Below are positions 36,472 through 45,760 of a stretch of DNA of 64,000 bases, piece by piece. Each line of letters begins with the position of its first letter. The stretch's first letter is position 1. Source of the DNA: an uncultured Prevotellaceae bacterium (GTDB lineage: Bacteria > Bacteroidota > Bacteroidia > Bacteroidales > Bacteroidaceae); the NCBI GenBank assembly GCA_900321425.1, contig ONWA01000009.1:1-64000 (forward strand), in the 5' to 3' direction. The translations under genes and the position numbers were made by a program. The notes under the pieces were generated by a model that did not search any database, had not been told where the DNA came from, and saw only the letters and a list, made by a program, of their open reading frames with translations.

Positions 36472-36620
36472 TTTGCTAATCCGTGTTTAATGCACTGTTC
36501 ATGCATAATCCATAAAACTCGAGGCAAGAGGATTAGCGGTCTTGCCTACTATCCTCCGGCCTAACACTTGTAACTATTCGCCGGGTAATCGTCCATTTTT
36601 TTTTTGAATTTTTTGTTTAT
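36472..36620 (-). promoter_or_regulatory. corA 5' leader with 11-codon ORF and alternative hairpins
   Basis: On the minus strand the leader encodes MDDYPANSYKC and stops. Then AGGCAAGA/TCTTGCCT (8 bp, 10-nt loop) and GAGGAT/ATCCTC compete, since their right arms overlap by 2 nt. This resembles attenuator-type control of Mg2+ transporters, but the known Mg2+ riboswitch families were not recognised. Confidence 0.35.
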
Positions 36621-36626
36621 CGGTTG

Positions 36627-36658
36627 CAAAGATAAATAAAAAACGCAGATTCGCCAAA
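36627..36658 (-). promoter_or_regulatory. Promoter of corA
   Basis: On the minus strand TTTG (36655-36658), 20 nt, TATCTTTG (36627-36634). The -33 box lies in the loop of the upstream NRPS terminator. Confidence 0.65.
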
Positions 36659-36677
36659 CAAATCTGCGTTTTTTTCT
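36640..36677. terminator. Terminator of the NRPS operon
   Basis: AAACGCAGATT and AATCTGCGTTT form an 11-bp stem with A and T runs on both sides, so it can act in both directions. Confidence 0.8.
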
Positions 36678-36724
36678 ATCTCTGAGAGGATTTACACTCT
36701 CTGCAGAATCATTCCACTGAGCCT

Positions 36725-39700
36725 TTACTCGAAGAAGTAGAAGCCAGCAATCACCTGGAAGAAGCGGTCGACATAATCCCATGAGGTTGGCGACCACTGG
36801 AAGCCCATACGATACAGCACTTGCATGGTGTAGTCGTTGACCTCCTGTACTGAGAGCGCCTCCTGTCCATGGGTCAGGTCGCTATACGCCACGATACTCT
36901 GCAGGCGCTCGGCCTTCTGAGGATCGGCGGTCACCTCGTCGAGCGTCTTCAGATACTCGTCCATCTCTACCATCCGCACAGGTGTACCCACAGAAGCCAA
37001 CTCGCCAAGGACATCGCCCAGGAACACGTTGTGGTTGTTGTAGGGATGGAACATACAACACTCACGTGGTGTGGTGGACAACAGTCGGATGGCATGCGCC
37101 ACCTCGTTGATGGGCGAGAACTCCACAGGATCGGTAAAGCTACTGTAAGGACAGCAGCCCAACAGGCTATAGGCACGCATCCTACCAGCGAAGCTGTTGG
37201 TACGGAAGTTCACCTGGAACTCACCATCGGTACTGCGGGCGGCAAGGTTGCCCACTCGCATCACCTTACCCACGAGTCCCTTCGTGGCAACGGCATCGAG
37301 GACGATACGCTCAGAGATGTACTTCGAGAGCGTATATTGGTTGCCCAGATACTGGTTCTTGAACAGCTGCTGCTCAGTGAGGAAGGCAGCTTCGGCCGAC
37401 TCGCCATGCGTCAGGAAACCACCAACGCTGACGGTAGACACCTGAATCAGTTTGGCGCCCGTCTTCAGACAGAGGTCCACACAACGCTGCGTACCGTCGA
37501 TATTCACGCGCTCGATATCGTTATCCTTAGAGAAGTGTTTCACGATAGCGGCACAGTTGATAACGGTGGTCAGGTCAGCATCGCCACAGATGGCGCAGAG
37601 GTCGTCCGTAACATCGCCTTTGATCACACGCAGACGACCACTCTCGAAGAGATCATTGAAGGAAGAAGCGAAATAGTAATACAGGAGCGTCTGCAGACGT
37701 TTCTGTGCTCCCTCCTGACTCTCAGAACGTACCAGACAGGTGATCGTCGTGGCGTCGGAGTTGATGAGTTCATACACCAGGTGGATACCTAGGAATCCTG
37801 TGGCACCCGTCAGTAGCACATGACCTAACGCGAGGGGTGTTCCCTGCATGAAGGCATCCAACGTACCACCTGTCAGCACCTTGTCGATAGCGGTATAGTC
37901 GAAGTCCTTCACCTCCGACTCCAGCGTACCACTCGTCTCAGCCTGTCCGCCATTCAACAGCGTGGCAATCTGTCGAGGTGTAGGATTATCGAAAACATCG
38001 CCATAGGCTAGATGGTGTCCGATCTTATCCACATCGATGATCAGACGAGTGACAACGAGTGACGTACCACCCAATTCGAAGAAGTCATCAGTAGCACCTA
38101 CACGTTCCACTTGCAGGATGTTCGCGAAGATCTCACAGAGCTGTTTCTCCAGTTCGCCTGTTGGTGCCACATATTCCGTGGTGACAGACAGTTCAGGTTC
38201 AGGCAGTGCCTTCATATCGGTCTTGCCACTGGGGGTGGTAGGCATCTTGTCGAGTTGTAGGTAGGCCGTAGGAACCATATACTGTGTCAGACTCTTACCA
38301 ATCTCCACCTTCAACTCGTCGATGTCTACGGGATGGTTAGCGGTGAAGTATGCACAGAGATGTTCCTTACCGTTAATCTTACGGATCATCACTACCACCT
38401 GTCCGATACCCTCCTGTTGGGCAATCACACTCTCAATCTCTCCCAGTTCGATACGTAATCCGCGCAGCTTTACCTGGTTGTCGGTACGTCCCAGGATGCT
38501 GACGTAGCCGTGGTCGTCCCAACGCGCATAGTCGCCTGAGCGATACAACGTAGGATCGAGCGTATCGCCAGTGTCAAACGGATTGGGGATGAAAGCCTCA
38601 CGGGTCTTGTCTGGCAGATTGTTATATCCCAAACCTACCTGTGCGCCACCAATCAGCAGTTCGCCAACGACACCCACCGGCAGACGGTTCATATCGGCAT
38701 CAACGATGTATTCTGTGACATTCACCAACGGACGACCGATGGTAACGTGGTCTTCGTGAGTCACCTCGTGACTGTTGCTCTCCACCGTCGTCTCAGTAGG
38801 ACCGAAACTGTTGAAGAGATGACCCTTCATGGTCTTTTGCAGTTCACGCAACTGACTGTCGGAGAATTTCTCGCCACCTAGCTCGATGATGCGGCAACCA
38901 GCGAGTGCCTGACGGAAGACATCCGACTCGTAGAGCTGCATCAGACGAGAGGGCGTGCCCTGGAACATACCCACGTGGTTCTCAATCATAAACTGAGCCA
39001 GCAGGATGGGGTCATTGGTCATCTCGTCGCTGGCTAATGCCAGAGTGAGACCGTTGTATAAGGGGATACCGATTTCCTCGACAGAGGCGTCGAAGGAGAT
39101 GGTAGCCAGTCCGAGGATACACTCCACCTCCTGCATCACCGTCCAGTTGCGAAAGTTGAGCGGATGGGCAAAGAGCTCGTTACAGATACCACTATGATGG
39201 AGCATCACACCCTTAGGACGCCCTGTAGAGCCTGATGTATAGATAATGTATGCAAGATCACTACCTTCTTGTGGGATGGCAGGGTTGGATGTCTTCTCGC
39301 ATTGCAGCAGCTCCTCGATGTTAAGGGCTTTCTCCAACACCTTGACACTTCCCTCGCCTGCCTGCGTCTTCAGGTTCGCCAGGTTCTCATCGTCCGTAAC
39401 GATATAGGCCGCCTCGCTATCCTCAAGGATCAATTTGATACGGTCAGCAGGATAGTGCGGATCGCAGGGGATATACGCTGCACCAGCTTTCATGATACCA
39501 AACATCGTAAAGATCAGGCGACTGGTACGCGGCAGTAACATCGCCACACGATCACCCCGTTTCACACCATGTGCGATGAGGGCATGAGCCACACGGTTCA
39601 TCTCCGCATTCACCTGACGGAAGGTAAACGTTCCGTCGCAAGCCACCAGCGCTTTGGCATCGGGCTTCTGTTCGGCATTCGCCTCAACAGCCTGATGGAA

Positions 39701-42700
39701 CAGACGGGTGGGCACGTCGGCTGTGCCAGCCAGACGGAACGAATCAACCAGTCGCAACTGCTCGTCGCTGAGCATGGACACCTTGAGCAGACTACCCTTC
39801 GGCGCCTCCATGAAATGCTTCAGAACGCTGAGGAACGACTCGGCAAACCCTGCTATCGTCTTCTCACTATAGAAGGCATCATCGTACTCCAGACAGACGA
39901 CAGGTTGCCCGTTCTGCTGGATAATGATGATATCGAGCTTCTGTTTCGGCACATCCACCTCCAACGACTGGATGGCGATCTTCTCGCCACCAATGGTATG
40001 CTCTTCAAACACCCCCAACTGATACGTGTAGGTCGTATTGGCAGAGAAATCATAGTCGGCAGCAATACGCGCAAAAGGATACTGTTCGTGGCGCATCGTC
40101 TGCTCGAGATCCTGACTCGTGCGACGGATGAAATCCTCTACACTCTGTTCCTTTACAAATCCAGCCAACGGCAAGGTATTGACAAACATACCTGTCGTGT
40201 CGGACAGACGGAGGTTGGAACGTCCATTGCTGATGGTGGAGATATACACATGACGACTGTTGGTATAGCGTGACAGCGTGTAGTAAGACACAGCAAGCAT
40301 CATACTGGCTGGTGTCACATTCAACTGCTTACAGAACTCCTCCACTTTGGTAAAATCGAAAGGACGAACCACCTGTGCCACATGACCGTGAGCCTCACTG
40401 GGTGTGAAATCGTCAGTCAGTTCGGTACAACCCTCACACTCCTTCATCACCTCAGCAAAATAAGCCTTAGCCTCTTGGTATGCATCGCTACCCTCCGCCT
40501 GACGTTGTTCCTGTGAGAACTGCAGGAAACCTAAGCGCTCGCTCTCCAAGGTTTTCCCGTCAAGGACGTCGCATAGCTGATGGGCAAACAAGTCGAAGGA
40601 AGCACCATCGAAGATGAGGTGATGCACATCCATCAAGACAGCCACACGCTTCTCCGTCTGCACCACTTCCATGCGGTAGAGCGGACCACGCTCCAAGTGG
40701 AAAGGCAGGATGAATTGCTGCTGATAGGTGCTCAGCTCCTCTTCCGTCATTTCACGACGGCTCACCTGAGGCTCCATATCAGCATCGCACACCTGAATGA
40801 CATCATCGCCCTGAGTCTCGAAATGGATATTAAAGGCAGGATGGGCATTGATCAACTGTTTCAGTGCCTGTTCCACATGGTCACCATCTATACCCTTTGG
40901 AAAGGTGAGGAGCGTAGGGAGATTATAGGTTGTGTCAAGCGGATGCTTCATACACTCATAGTAGACACCCAACTGGGCATAATTGAGCGGAGCAGACGCG
41001 ATAGCATCCGTCGCTGACGCTTCACGATTGTTGGCAGCAGCCCTAGAGCCAGGAGTCATGAGTCCTTTCAGAATCTCGTTCTCGATATCCTGAAGGGTGA
41101 TGGTCTTCGCCATCGACTTCGCATCCAGTTCGATGCCATAGCGCTTGTTGACCTCTACCGCCAGTTTCATGGCAGTAATAGAGGTAAGTCCAGCACGTCC
41201 CAGCACGGTAGCAACGCCAAAGTCACTATTGCCCACCAGCTTGGAGATGATGGCGTGAAGGTCTTTCTCCAACACGTTCAATGGGTGCTGCTCCGACTGT
41301 TGCGAGTCGGTAGCCGCAGACCGAACAGGCTTTGGAAGGGCACGCTTGTCCACCTTATGGTTCTGGTTCAGTGGAATCGCATCAATCTGCATCGTCACCT
41401 CAGGCACCATATACGGTGGTTTCTTTTCAGAGACAAAGGCGTTCAGCGCCTCCACATCGACAGGAGCGTCGCTCACTACATAGGCAGCGATGTACTTGCC
41501 TGCACCTTCGCCTTCCGTATCGAAAGCATGAACGGTGGCGTCCTTGATACCAGGGAATTCACGGATCACAGCCTCCACCTCCTTCAGTTCAACACGGAAG
41601 CCGCGAATCTTCACCATACCGTCGCGACGACCTACGAACACCAGTTCGCCATCCTCACGTCGACGAACGATATCGCCCGTCTTGAAGATACGTCCCTGTG
41701 TGTCGTCCTCCATGACTTTCTGGGCAGTCAGCTCAGGGGCATTCAGGTATCCACGACAAACCTGTGGACCCAACACCCATAGCTCACCCTCTTCGCCAAC
41801 GGCAGCAGTGCGTCCATCAGCCGTCATCACAGCCAATGTCGTTTCGCCTAAAGGAGTGCCTATCACAGACTGTTCCTCACGCTGGGTCAGATAATGACCA
41901 GCAATACTTGTACACTCAGAACTGCCGTAGAAGTTGGCCATACGGATATGCTTGGGTGGTGTCAAAGGCGGGAGTGCCTCACCACCGCAGCTGAGTACCT
42001 CCAGCGAAGTGTCCTCATCCATATTGCCAGCAAACTGGAAGGCCATCATGGTGGTCATGAAGAGATGGGTAATTTTCTCCTTGCGGATATACGCCTTGAG
42101 CCGTTCCATATCATATCGCTCAGCATTATCGAGGATATGTACAGTAGCACCTAAGGAAAGGGCTCCCCACGTCTCGACGACAGTAGGTACAAAACCGAAG
42201 CTGGCATAATTAGCCACTCGGCTTCCAGTCTTCATCCCTAAGAACTGGGCGAAGGGCACAGACGAAGCGGCGACGTTACGCTGTTCCAGCATCACACCCT
42301 TGGGCTGTCCTGTGGTTCCTGAGGTATAGACCAGCATCAAAAGTCCTGCCGGATCAGGGTCTGCCAAAGGCTGGGTAGCTTTTGGCAACTGCGTCAAATC
42401 CTTCGTCAGGACGACGGGCGCAGTGACATCACCTAACAGGGGAAGCAGTTCCTCGTCAGCGATCAGCAGTTTGGCGTTGGCGTCATGAATCATGTAGTTC
42501 AAACGCTCCTTGGGGTACGTAGGATCGAGGGGCTGATAGGCACAGCCAGCCTTGAGTACGCCCAGAGGTGCGATAACCATCCACTCGCAACGAGGAATCA
42601 GGACACTCACAACATCTTCAGTGCCAAGCCCCTTTGATGCGACAAAGGCAGCAATACGGTCGCTAAGTTCATCTACTTCGGCATAAGTGTACTTTTTGCC

Positions 42701-42808
42701 TTGATATACTACCGCAAGATGTTCAGGCGTTGCTTGCGCCTGCTGACGGAACAATGCCGCAACGGTCTGTTGCGACTGTCGCTGTTTGCTAGATGTGTTT
42801 GTGTCCAT
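36725..42808 (-). CDS. Two-module nonribosomal peptide synthetase with reductase release (A-T-C-A-T-R)
   Basis: 2027 aa. A1 (about 15-495): YTSGTTGQPKG, NFYGSSE, FKTGD, KIRGFRVELKE, KVDKRAL. T1 (about 510-580): GLTSI, Ser543 for phosphopantetheine. C (about 606-1010): HHLIFDG at 729-735. A2 (about 1035-1535): YTSGSTGRPKG, SFDASVEE, NSFGPTET, YRSGD, SGKTDMKAL. T2 (about 1550-1615): ELGGTSLVV, Ser1583. R (about 1660-2027): LTGATGFLG, and YTLSK with Tyr1825 and Lys1829. It should join two building blocks and release an aldehyde (or alcohol or cyclic product) with NAD(P)H. A1 lacks the Asp that holds the alpha-amino group. Last gene of the operon with pepD. Confidence 0.93.
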   Translation of the reverse strand: MDTNTSSKQRQSQQTVAALFRQQAQATPEHLAVVYQGKKYTYAEVDELSDRIAAFVASKGLGTEDVVSVLIPRCEWMVIAPLGVLKAGCAYQPLDPTYPKERLNYMIHDANAKLLIADEELLPLLGDVTAPVVLTKDLTQLPKATQPLADPDPAGLLMLVYTSGTTGQPKGVMLEQRNVAASSVPFAQFLGMKTGSRVANYASFGFVPTVVETWGALSLGATVHILDNAERYDMERLKAYIRKEKITHLFMTTMMAFQFAGNMDEDTSLEVLSCGGEALPPLTPPKHIRMANFYGSSECTSIAGHYLTQREEQSVIGTPLGETTLAVMTADGRTAAVGEEGELWVLGPQVCRGYLNAPELTAQKVMEDDTQGRIFKTGDIVRRREDGELVFVGRRDGMVKIRGFRVELKEVEAVIREFPGIKDATVHAFDTEGEGAGKYIAAYVVSDAPVDVEALNAFVSEKKPPYMVPEVTMQIDAIPLNQNHKVDKRALPKPVRSAATDSQQSEQHPLNVLEKDLHAIISKLVGNSDFGVATVLGRAGLTSITAMKLAVEVNKRYGIELDAKSMAKTITLQDIENEILKGLMTPGSRAAANNREASATDAIASAPLNYAQLGVYYECMKHPLDTTYNLPTLLTFPKGIDGDHVEQALKQLINAHPAFNIHFETQGDDVIQVCDADMEPQVSRREMTEEELSTYQQQFILPFHLERGPLYRMEVVQTEKRVAVLMDVHHLIFDGASFDLFAHQLCDVLDGKTLESERLGFLQFSQEQRQAEGSDAYQEAKAYFAEVMKECEGCTELTDDFTPSEAHGHVAQVVRPFDFTKVEEFCKQLNVTPASMMLAVSYYTLSRYTNSRHVYISTISNGRSNLRLSDTTGMFVNTLPLAGFVKEQSVEDFIRRTSQDLEQTMRHEQYPFARIAADYDFSANTTYTYQLGVFEEHTIGGEKIAIQSLEVDVPKQKLDIIIIQQNGQPVVCLEYDDAFYSEKTIAGFAESFLSVLKHFMEAPKGSLLKVSMLSDEQLRLVDSFRLAGTADVPTRLFHQAVEANAEQKPDAKALVACDGTFTFRQVNAEMNRVAHALIAHGVKRGDRVAMLLPRTSRLIFTMFGIMKAGAAYIPCDPHYPADRIKLILEDSEAAYIVTDDENLANLKTQAGEGSVKVLEKALNIEELLQCEKTSNPAIPQEGSDLAYIIYTSGSTGRPKGVMLHHSGICNELFAHPLNFRNWTVMQEVECILGLATISFDASVEEIGIPLYNGLTLALASDEMTNDPILLAQFMIENHVGMFQGTPSRLMQLYESDVFRQALAGCRIIELGGEKFSDSQLRELQKTMKGHLFNSFGPTETTVESNSHEVTHEDHVTIGRPLVNVTEYIVDADMNRLPVGVVGELLIGGAQVGLGYNNLPDKTREAFIPNPFDTGDTLDPTLYRSGDYARWDDHGYVSILGRTDNQVKLRGLRIELGEIESVIAQQEGIGQVVVMIRKINGKEHLCAYFTANHPVDIDELKVEIGKSLTQYMVPTAYLQLDKMPTTPSGKTDMKALPEPELSVTTEYVAPTGELEKQLCEIFANILQVERVGATDDFFELGGTSLVVTRLIIDVDKIGHHLAYGDVFDNPTPRQIATLLNGGQAETSGTLESEVKDFDYTAIDKVLTGGTLDAFMQGTPLALGHVLLTGATGFLGIHLVYELINSDATTITCLVRSESQEGAQKRLQTLLYYYFASSFNDLFESGRLRVIKGDVTDDLCAICGDADLTTVINCAAIVKHFSKDNDIERVNIDGTQRCVDLCLKTGAKLIQVSTVSVGGFLTHGESAEAAFLTEQQLFKNQYLGNQYTLSKYISERIVLDAVATKGLVGKVMRVGNLAARSTDGEFQVNFRTNSFAGRMRAYSLLGCCPYSSFTDPVEFSPINEVAHAIRLLSTTPRECCMFHPYNNHNVFLGDVLGELASVGTPVRMVEMDEYLKTLDEVTADPQKAERLQSIVAYSDLTHGQEALSVQEVNDYTMQVLYRMGFQWSPTSWDYVDRFFQVIAGFYFFE

Positions 42809-42819
42809 AGGTTTTGTGT

Positions 42820-44280
42820 TTATTTTAGGGGTATATCCTCAAGTGTCTTCTTCAGCAACTCCCAGAAGGGAGCTACCGTCTCAATGAGGGCACGCTCCGT
42901 AGTGGTGTGCGGCGACTTCATCGTAGGTCCGAGACTGACGACGTCGAGCCAGGGGTACTTGCCCAGAATGACAGAGCACTCCAGTCCTGCATGATCCACC
43001 TGGATGATACCGTCCTTGTCAAACAGGTCCTTATACTCTTTTAGTAGGAGGTGAAGAATCTCAGAATCAGGATTGGGATCCCATCCGCCATAGCTACCAG
43101 CTGTCTCCACCTTCATGCCCGCCATATTGAAACAGCTCTCGAGCATGGTCACCACATAGTCTTTCATATCCTCACGACTGGAGCGTGCCAGGATCTTGAG
43201 GGAAGCCTTACCCTCACCGATATTGATGATGGCGAGGTTGCTGGAGGTCTCTACGACACTGGGATAGGCAGGGATAAAACGGATGACACCATCGTGACAA
43301 GCGTAGATGGCATCGATGAGGTTATCCTGGATCTCTACAGGCACCTCCTTCTTGGGTGTCTCCACCTCTTCTACGATAACCTCGATGCCCTGTGGTTCGA
43401 TGAGCTTGAACTCGTCATTGAACGTCTCTTTCCAGTCGGCGGCGATTTCCTGCAAGGCAGCGATATTCTCCTTCGGCAGCGTCAGCACAGCCTCAGCCTT
43501 GAAGGGGATGGCGTTACGCATATTGCCACCATTCCATGAGGCCAGACGAGCCTCCGTCTCAGCGATGGCCTCGCGTACAACCTGCACGAGCAGTTTGTTG
43601 GCATTGCCACGACCCTCATTGATTTCCAGTCCACTGTGTCCACCACGCAGATTCTTGATGGTCACACGTACAGCAGCATCGTCGGCATCAGTATCCACCT
43701 CCTGATAGTCGAGGGTGGCGGTCACGTCAATACCTCCTGCGGAGCCGATGACGAACTTACCCCAATGCTCAGAGTCGAGGTTCATCAGGATGTCGCCTTC
43801 CAATTCACCCTCAGGGAGTCCGTTGGCACCAAACATACCCGTCTCCTCATCGGCAGTAATCAGCGCGTTGATAGGACCGTGCTTTAAGGTCTTATCCTCC
43901 ATGATAGCCATGATGGCTGCTACACCCAGACCGTTATCGGCTCCAAGTGTAGTACCTTTCGCCTTCACCCACTCACCGTCAATCCAGGGTTGGATGGGAT
44001 CGGTCTCGAAGCAATGGGTACTCTCTGGTGTCTTCTGCGGCACCATATCCATGTGAGCCTGCAGGATGACACCCTTACGGTTCTCCATACCAGGAGATGC
44101 GGGCTTGCGCATCACGATGTTATCGGCAGGATCCTTAAAGGCCTCCACACCTACCTGCTTGGCGAAATCGAGCAGGAACTGTTGTACTTTCTCCAGATGT
44201 CCTGAAGGACGTGGAACTTGTGTGAGTGCATAGAAATTCTTCCAGATGCACTGTGGGTTTAGATTTTGAATTTCATTCAT
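42820..44280 (-). CDS. pepD: Aminoacyl-histidine dipeptidase PepD (M20C)
   Basis: 486 aa, normal length. Cytoplasmic zinc dipeptidase. Metal and catalytic motifs: LQAHMDMVPQ, GTTLGADNGLGVAA, ALITADEETGMFG, LNLDSE-type ILMNLDSEHWG, and the C-terminal DHAGLECSVI and SPHTTTERALIE. It cleaves Xaa-His and related dipeptides. It starts 3 nt after the YbhN-like gene and ends 11 nt before the NRPS gene, so it shares their transcript. Confidence 0.95.
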   Translation of the reverse strand: MNEIQNLNPQCIWKNFYALTQVPRPSGHLEKVQQFLLDFAKQVGVEAFKDPADNIVMRKPASPGMENRKGVILQAHMDMVPQKTPESTHCFETDPIQPWIDGEWVKAKGTTLGADNGLGVAAIMAIMEDKTLKHGPINALITADEETGMFGANGLPEGELEGDILMNLDSEHWGKFVIGSAGGIDVTATLDYQEVDTDADDAAVRVTIKNLRGGHSGLEINEGRGNANKLLVQVVREAIAETEARLASWNGGNMRNAIPFKAEAVLTLPKENIAALQEIAADWKETFNDEFKLIEPQGIEVIVEEVETPKKEVPVEIQDNLIDAIYACHDGVIRFIPAYPSVVETSSNLAIINIGEGKASLKILARSSREDMKDYVVTMLESCFNMAGMKVETAGSYGGWDPNPDSEILHLLLKEYKDLFDKDGIIQVDHAGLECSVILGKYPWLDVVSLGPTMKSPHTTTERALIETVAPFWELLKKTLEDIPLK

Positions 44281-44283
44281 ATC

Positions 44284-45285
44284 CTATTTCTGTTTTAGGT
44301 TGATTCTTCGAGTAAACGACAAGGCTGCCCATCCATAAATGCCCAAGGCGACCACCAATAAGGTCTGTACGGTATGGACGATCAGTACGAAATAGAGCGC
44401 CTGCACATCAGCGATACCGTATAGGATGAGCATCGTCTTCACAGAGAAATGCCAAGGGCCTGCTCCATTCGGCGTAGGCACGATAACAGCGATGGAACCC
44501 ACGATAAAAGTGACGAGCGCACACCCCACCCCTAAGTCTTTCGTGAAATCGAAACAGAAGAAGGTGAGGTAGTAGTGCAGGAAGTAACTGAGCCATATCG
44601 ACAGGGTAAAGAAGATGAACAGCGGAATATTACGAACGCCCTTTAGGGAGATGACACCCTGCCAGATGCCACGAATGGTGGTCTTCACCTTATTATAGAA
44701 TGACAGTCTACGTAGGAGGATGTGCAACAGGATCAAGATGGCAACGATACAGACGGCACTCACGAAATAGCCCGTCAGCGAGAACCTGTTGAGAATGGTG
44801 TCGATACTCGTCCCTGTGCGTTCAAAGAACGTGCCAAAGGTACTCATCTCCAACAGGAGGACGATGGCAGTGATGCCCATCACCAACAGGGTGTCGATAG
44901 CGCGCTCAGTCACCACCGTACCCAGGGCCTTGGAAAAAGAGATACCATCGTAACGCTTGAGGATACCACAACGCGTGAACTCACCCACACGAGGGATGAT
45001 CAGCGAGACGGCATAGGAGACGAAGATGGCATGCAGACTAACCGATGTACGGGGTTTCTCTCCCATCGGCTCTAAGGTCTGATGCCAGCGCCAACCACGA
45101 AACATCTGGGCGAGGATACCAAAAGGGAAAGACAGCAACATCCACGTCCAGTCCATCTCATCGGTCATCACGTGCTGAATCTGTCGCCAGTCCTCACCAC
45201 GATACATCCAATAGAGGATGGTGCCACCCAAGACGAGAGGCATCAAAATCTTGAAGAGAATATTTGCCAATCTTCTGATTTCCAT
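44284..45285 (-). CDS. YbhN/UPF0104-family flippase-like membrane protein
   Basis: 333 aa, about eight membrane helices. It has the lysylphosphatidylglycerol synthase membrane-domain features: SLIIPRVGEFTRCGILKRY near 93-111, GTVVTERAIDTLLVM, and VPTPNGAGPWHFS near 270. Family members move or act on lipids; the substrate here is unknown. First gene of the operon with pepD and the NRPS. The promoter ends 6 nt from the ATG, so the message is predicted leaderless. Confidence 0.85.
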   Translation of the reverse strand: MEIRRLANILFKILMPLVLGGTILYWMYRGEDWRQIQHVMTDEMDWTWMLLSFPFGILAQMFRGWRWHQTLEPMGEKPRTSVSLHAIFVSYAVSLIIPRVGEFTRCGILKRYDGISFSKALGTVVTERAIDTLLVMGITAIVLLLEMSTFGTFFERTGTSIDTILNRFSLTGYFVSAVCIVAILILLHILLRRLSFYNKVKTTIRGIWQGVISLKGVRNIPLFIFFTLSIWLSYFLHYYLTFFCFDFTKDLGVGCALVTFIVGSIAVIVPTPNGAGPWHFSVKTMLILYGIADVQALYFVLIVHTVQTLLVVALGIYGWAALSFTRRINLKQK

Positions 45286-45290
45286 GAATG

Positions 45291-45322
45291 CAAAGGTACA
45301 ATTTACAACTTAAATAAACAAA
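45291..45322 (-). promoter_or_regulatory. Promoter of the YbhN-pepD-NRPS operon
   Basis: On the minus strand TTTG (45319-45322), 20 nt, TACCTTTG (45291-45298): full consensus. No other promoter was seen before pepD or the NRPS gene. Confidence 0.75.
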
Positions 45323-45449
45323 AGAAACGGCAGTTTTTTTACACTTTGATATCACATTTCCAGAACTACTTACTTTTTGTTCACTTTTTCCTGCATGATT
45401 GATTCTTGTCAATAGTTACGTTCTCCATGATCATTTTTTGGCGTAAATC

Positions 45450-45481
45450 TTTGGCTGTGTGCGAAAACAGTCGTACTTTTG
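45450..45481 (+). promoter_or_regulatory. Promoter of the 30-aa peptide gene
   Basis: TTTG (45450-45453), 20 nt, TACTTTTG (45474-45481): full consensus. Start expected near 45486. Confidence 0.75.
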
Positions 45482-45560
45482 CATCGTCAAAAAGAGGTTT
45501 TAGGATCTCTTGAGGTAAAGAAGATTGTTAGGATAATAAAGTTAAGAAAGGAAAAAGAAA

Positions 45561-45653
45561 ATGACAAACGTATTGATTATTGTATGTACAATCGCTGCCA
45601 TTTGCACCGTTGAGACGATGGTGATCAGCAGCAGAACGAGAACGAACGACTAA
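45561..45653 (+). CDS. 30-aa single-helix membrane peptide on its own transcript
   Basis: ATG 45561, TAA 45651-45653. The product begins MTNVLIIVCTIAAICTV, a hydrophobic helix with two Cys, and ends in a polar basic tail (SSRTRTND). AAGGA lies 8 nt before the ATG. A full promoter (45450-45481), a leader of about 75 nt with an AAGAG/CTCTT hairpin, and a terminator (45672-45704) frame it, so it is an independent transcript of about 215 nt. Size and layout resemble type I toxins or regulatory membrane peptides. No homologue recognised; the RNA itself might be the functional product. Confidence 0.6.
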   Translation: MTNVLIIVCTIAAICTVETMVISSRTRTND

Positions 45654-45673
45654 GCGTTTTAACCCATATAAAG

Positions 45674-45714
45674 GGAGCAGGAGCACAACAGTCATGTTGC
45701 GCTCCGCTTTTTTT
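45674..45714 (+). terminator. Terminator of the 30-aa peptide transcript
   Basis: GGAGCACAAC pairs with GTTGCGCTCC (one mismatch, 6-nt loop), followed by GC and seven T. Confidence 0.75.
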
Positions 45715-45748
45715 ATGCGTACATCGTTCGTATCTCAAAAAAAATGCG

Positions 45749-45756
45749 TACTTTTG
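45749..45756 (+). promoter_or_regulatory. -7 box of ksgA
   Basis: TACTTTTG ends 4 nt before the GTG start codon, so a leaderless message with GTG as the first codon is predicted. The -33 region is poor. Confidence 0.5.
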
Positions 45757-45760
45757 TGGC

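Noticed and set aside
36561..36797. Minus-strand ORF of 78 codons between NRPS and corA
   Set aside because: It spans the terminator hairpin and the 3' end of the NRPS gene in another frame; only its last 11 codons may matter as a leader ORF.
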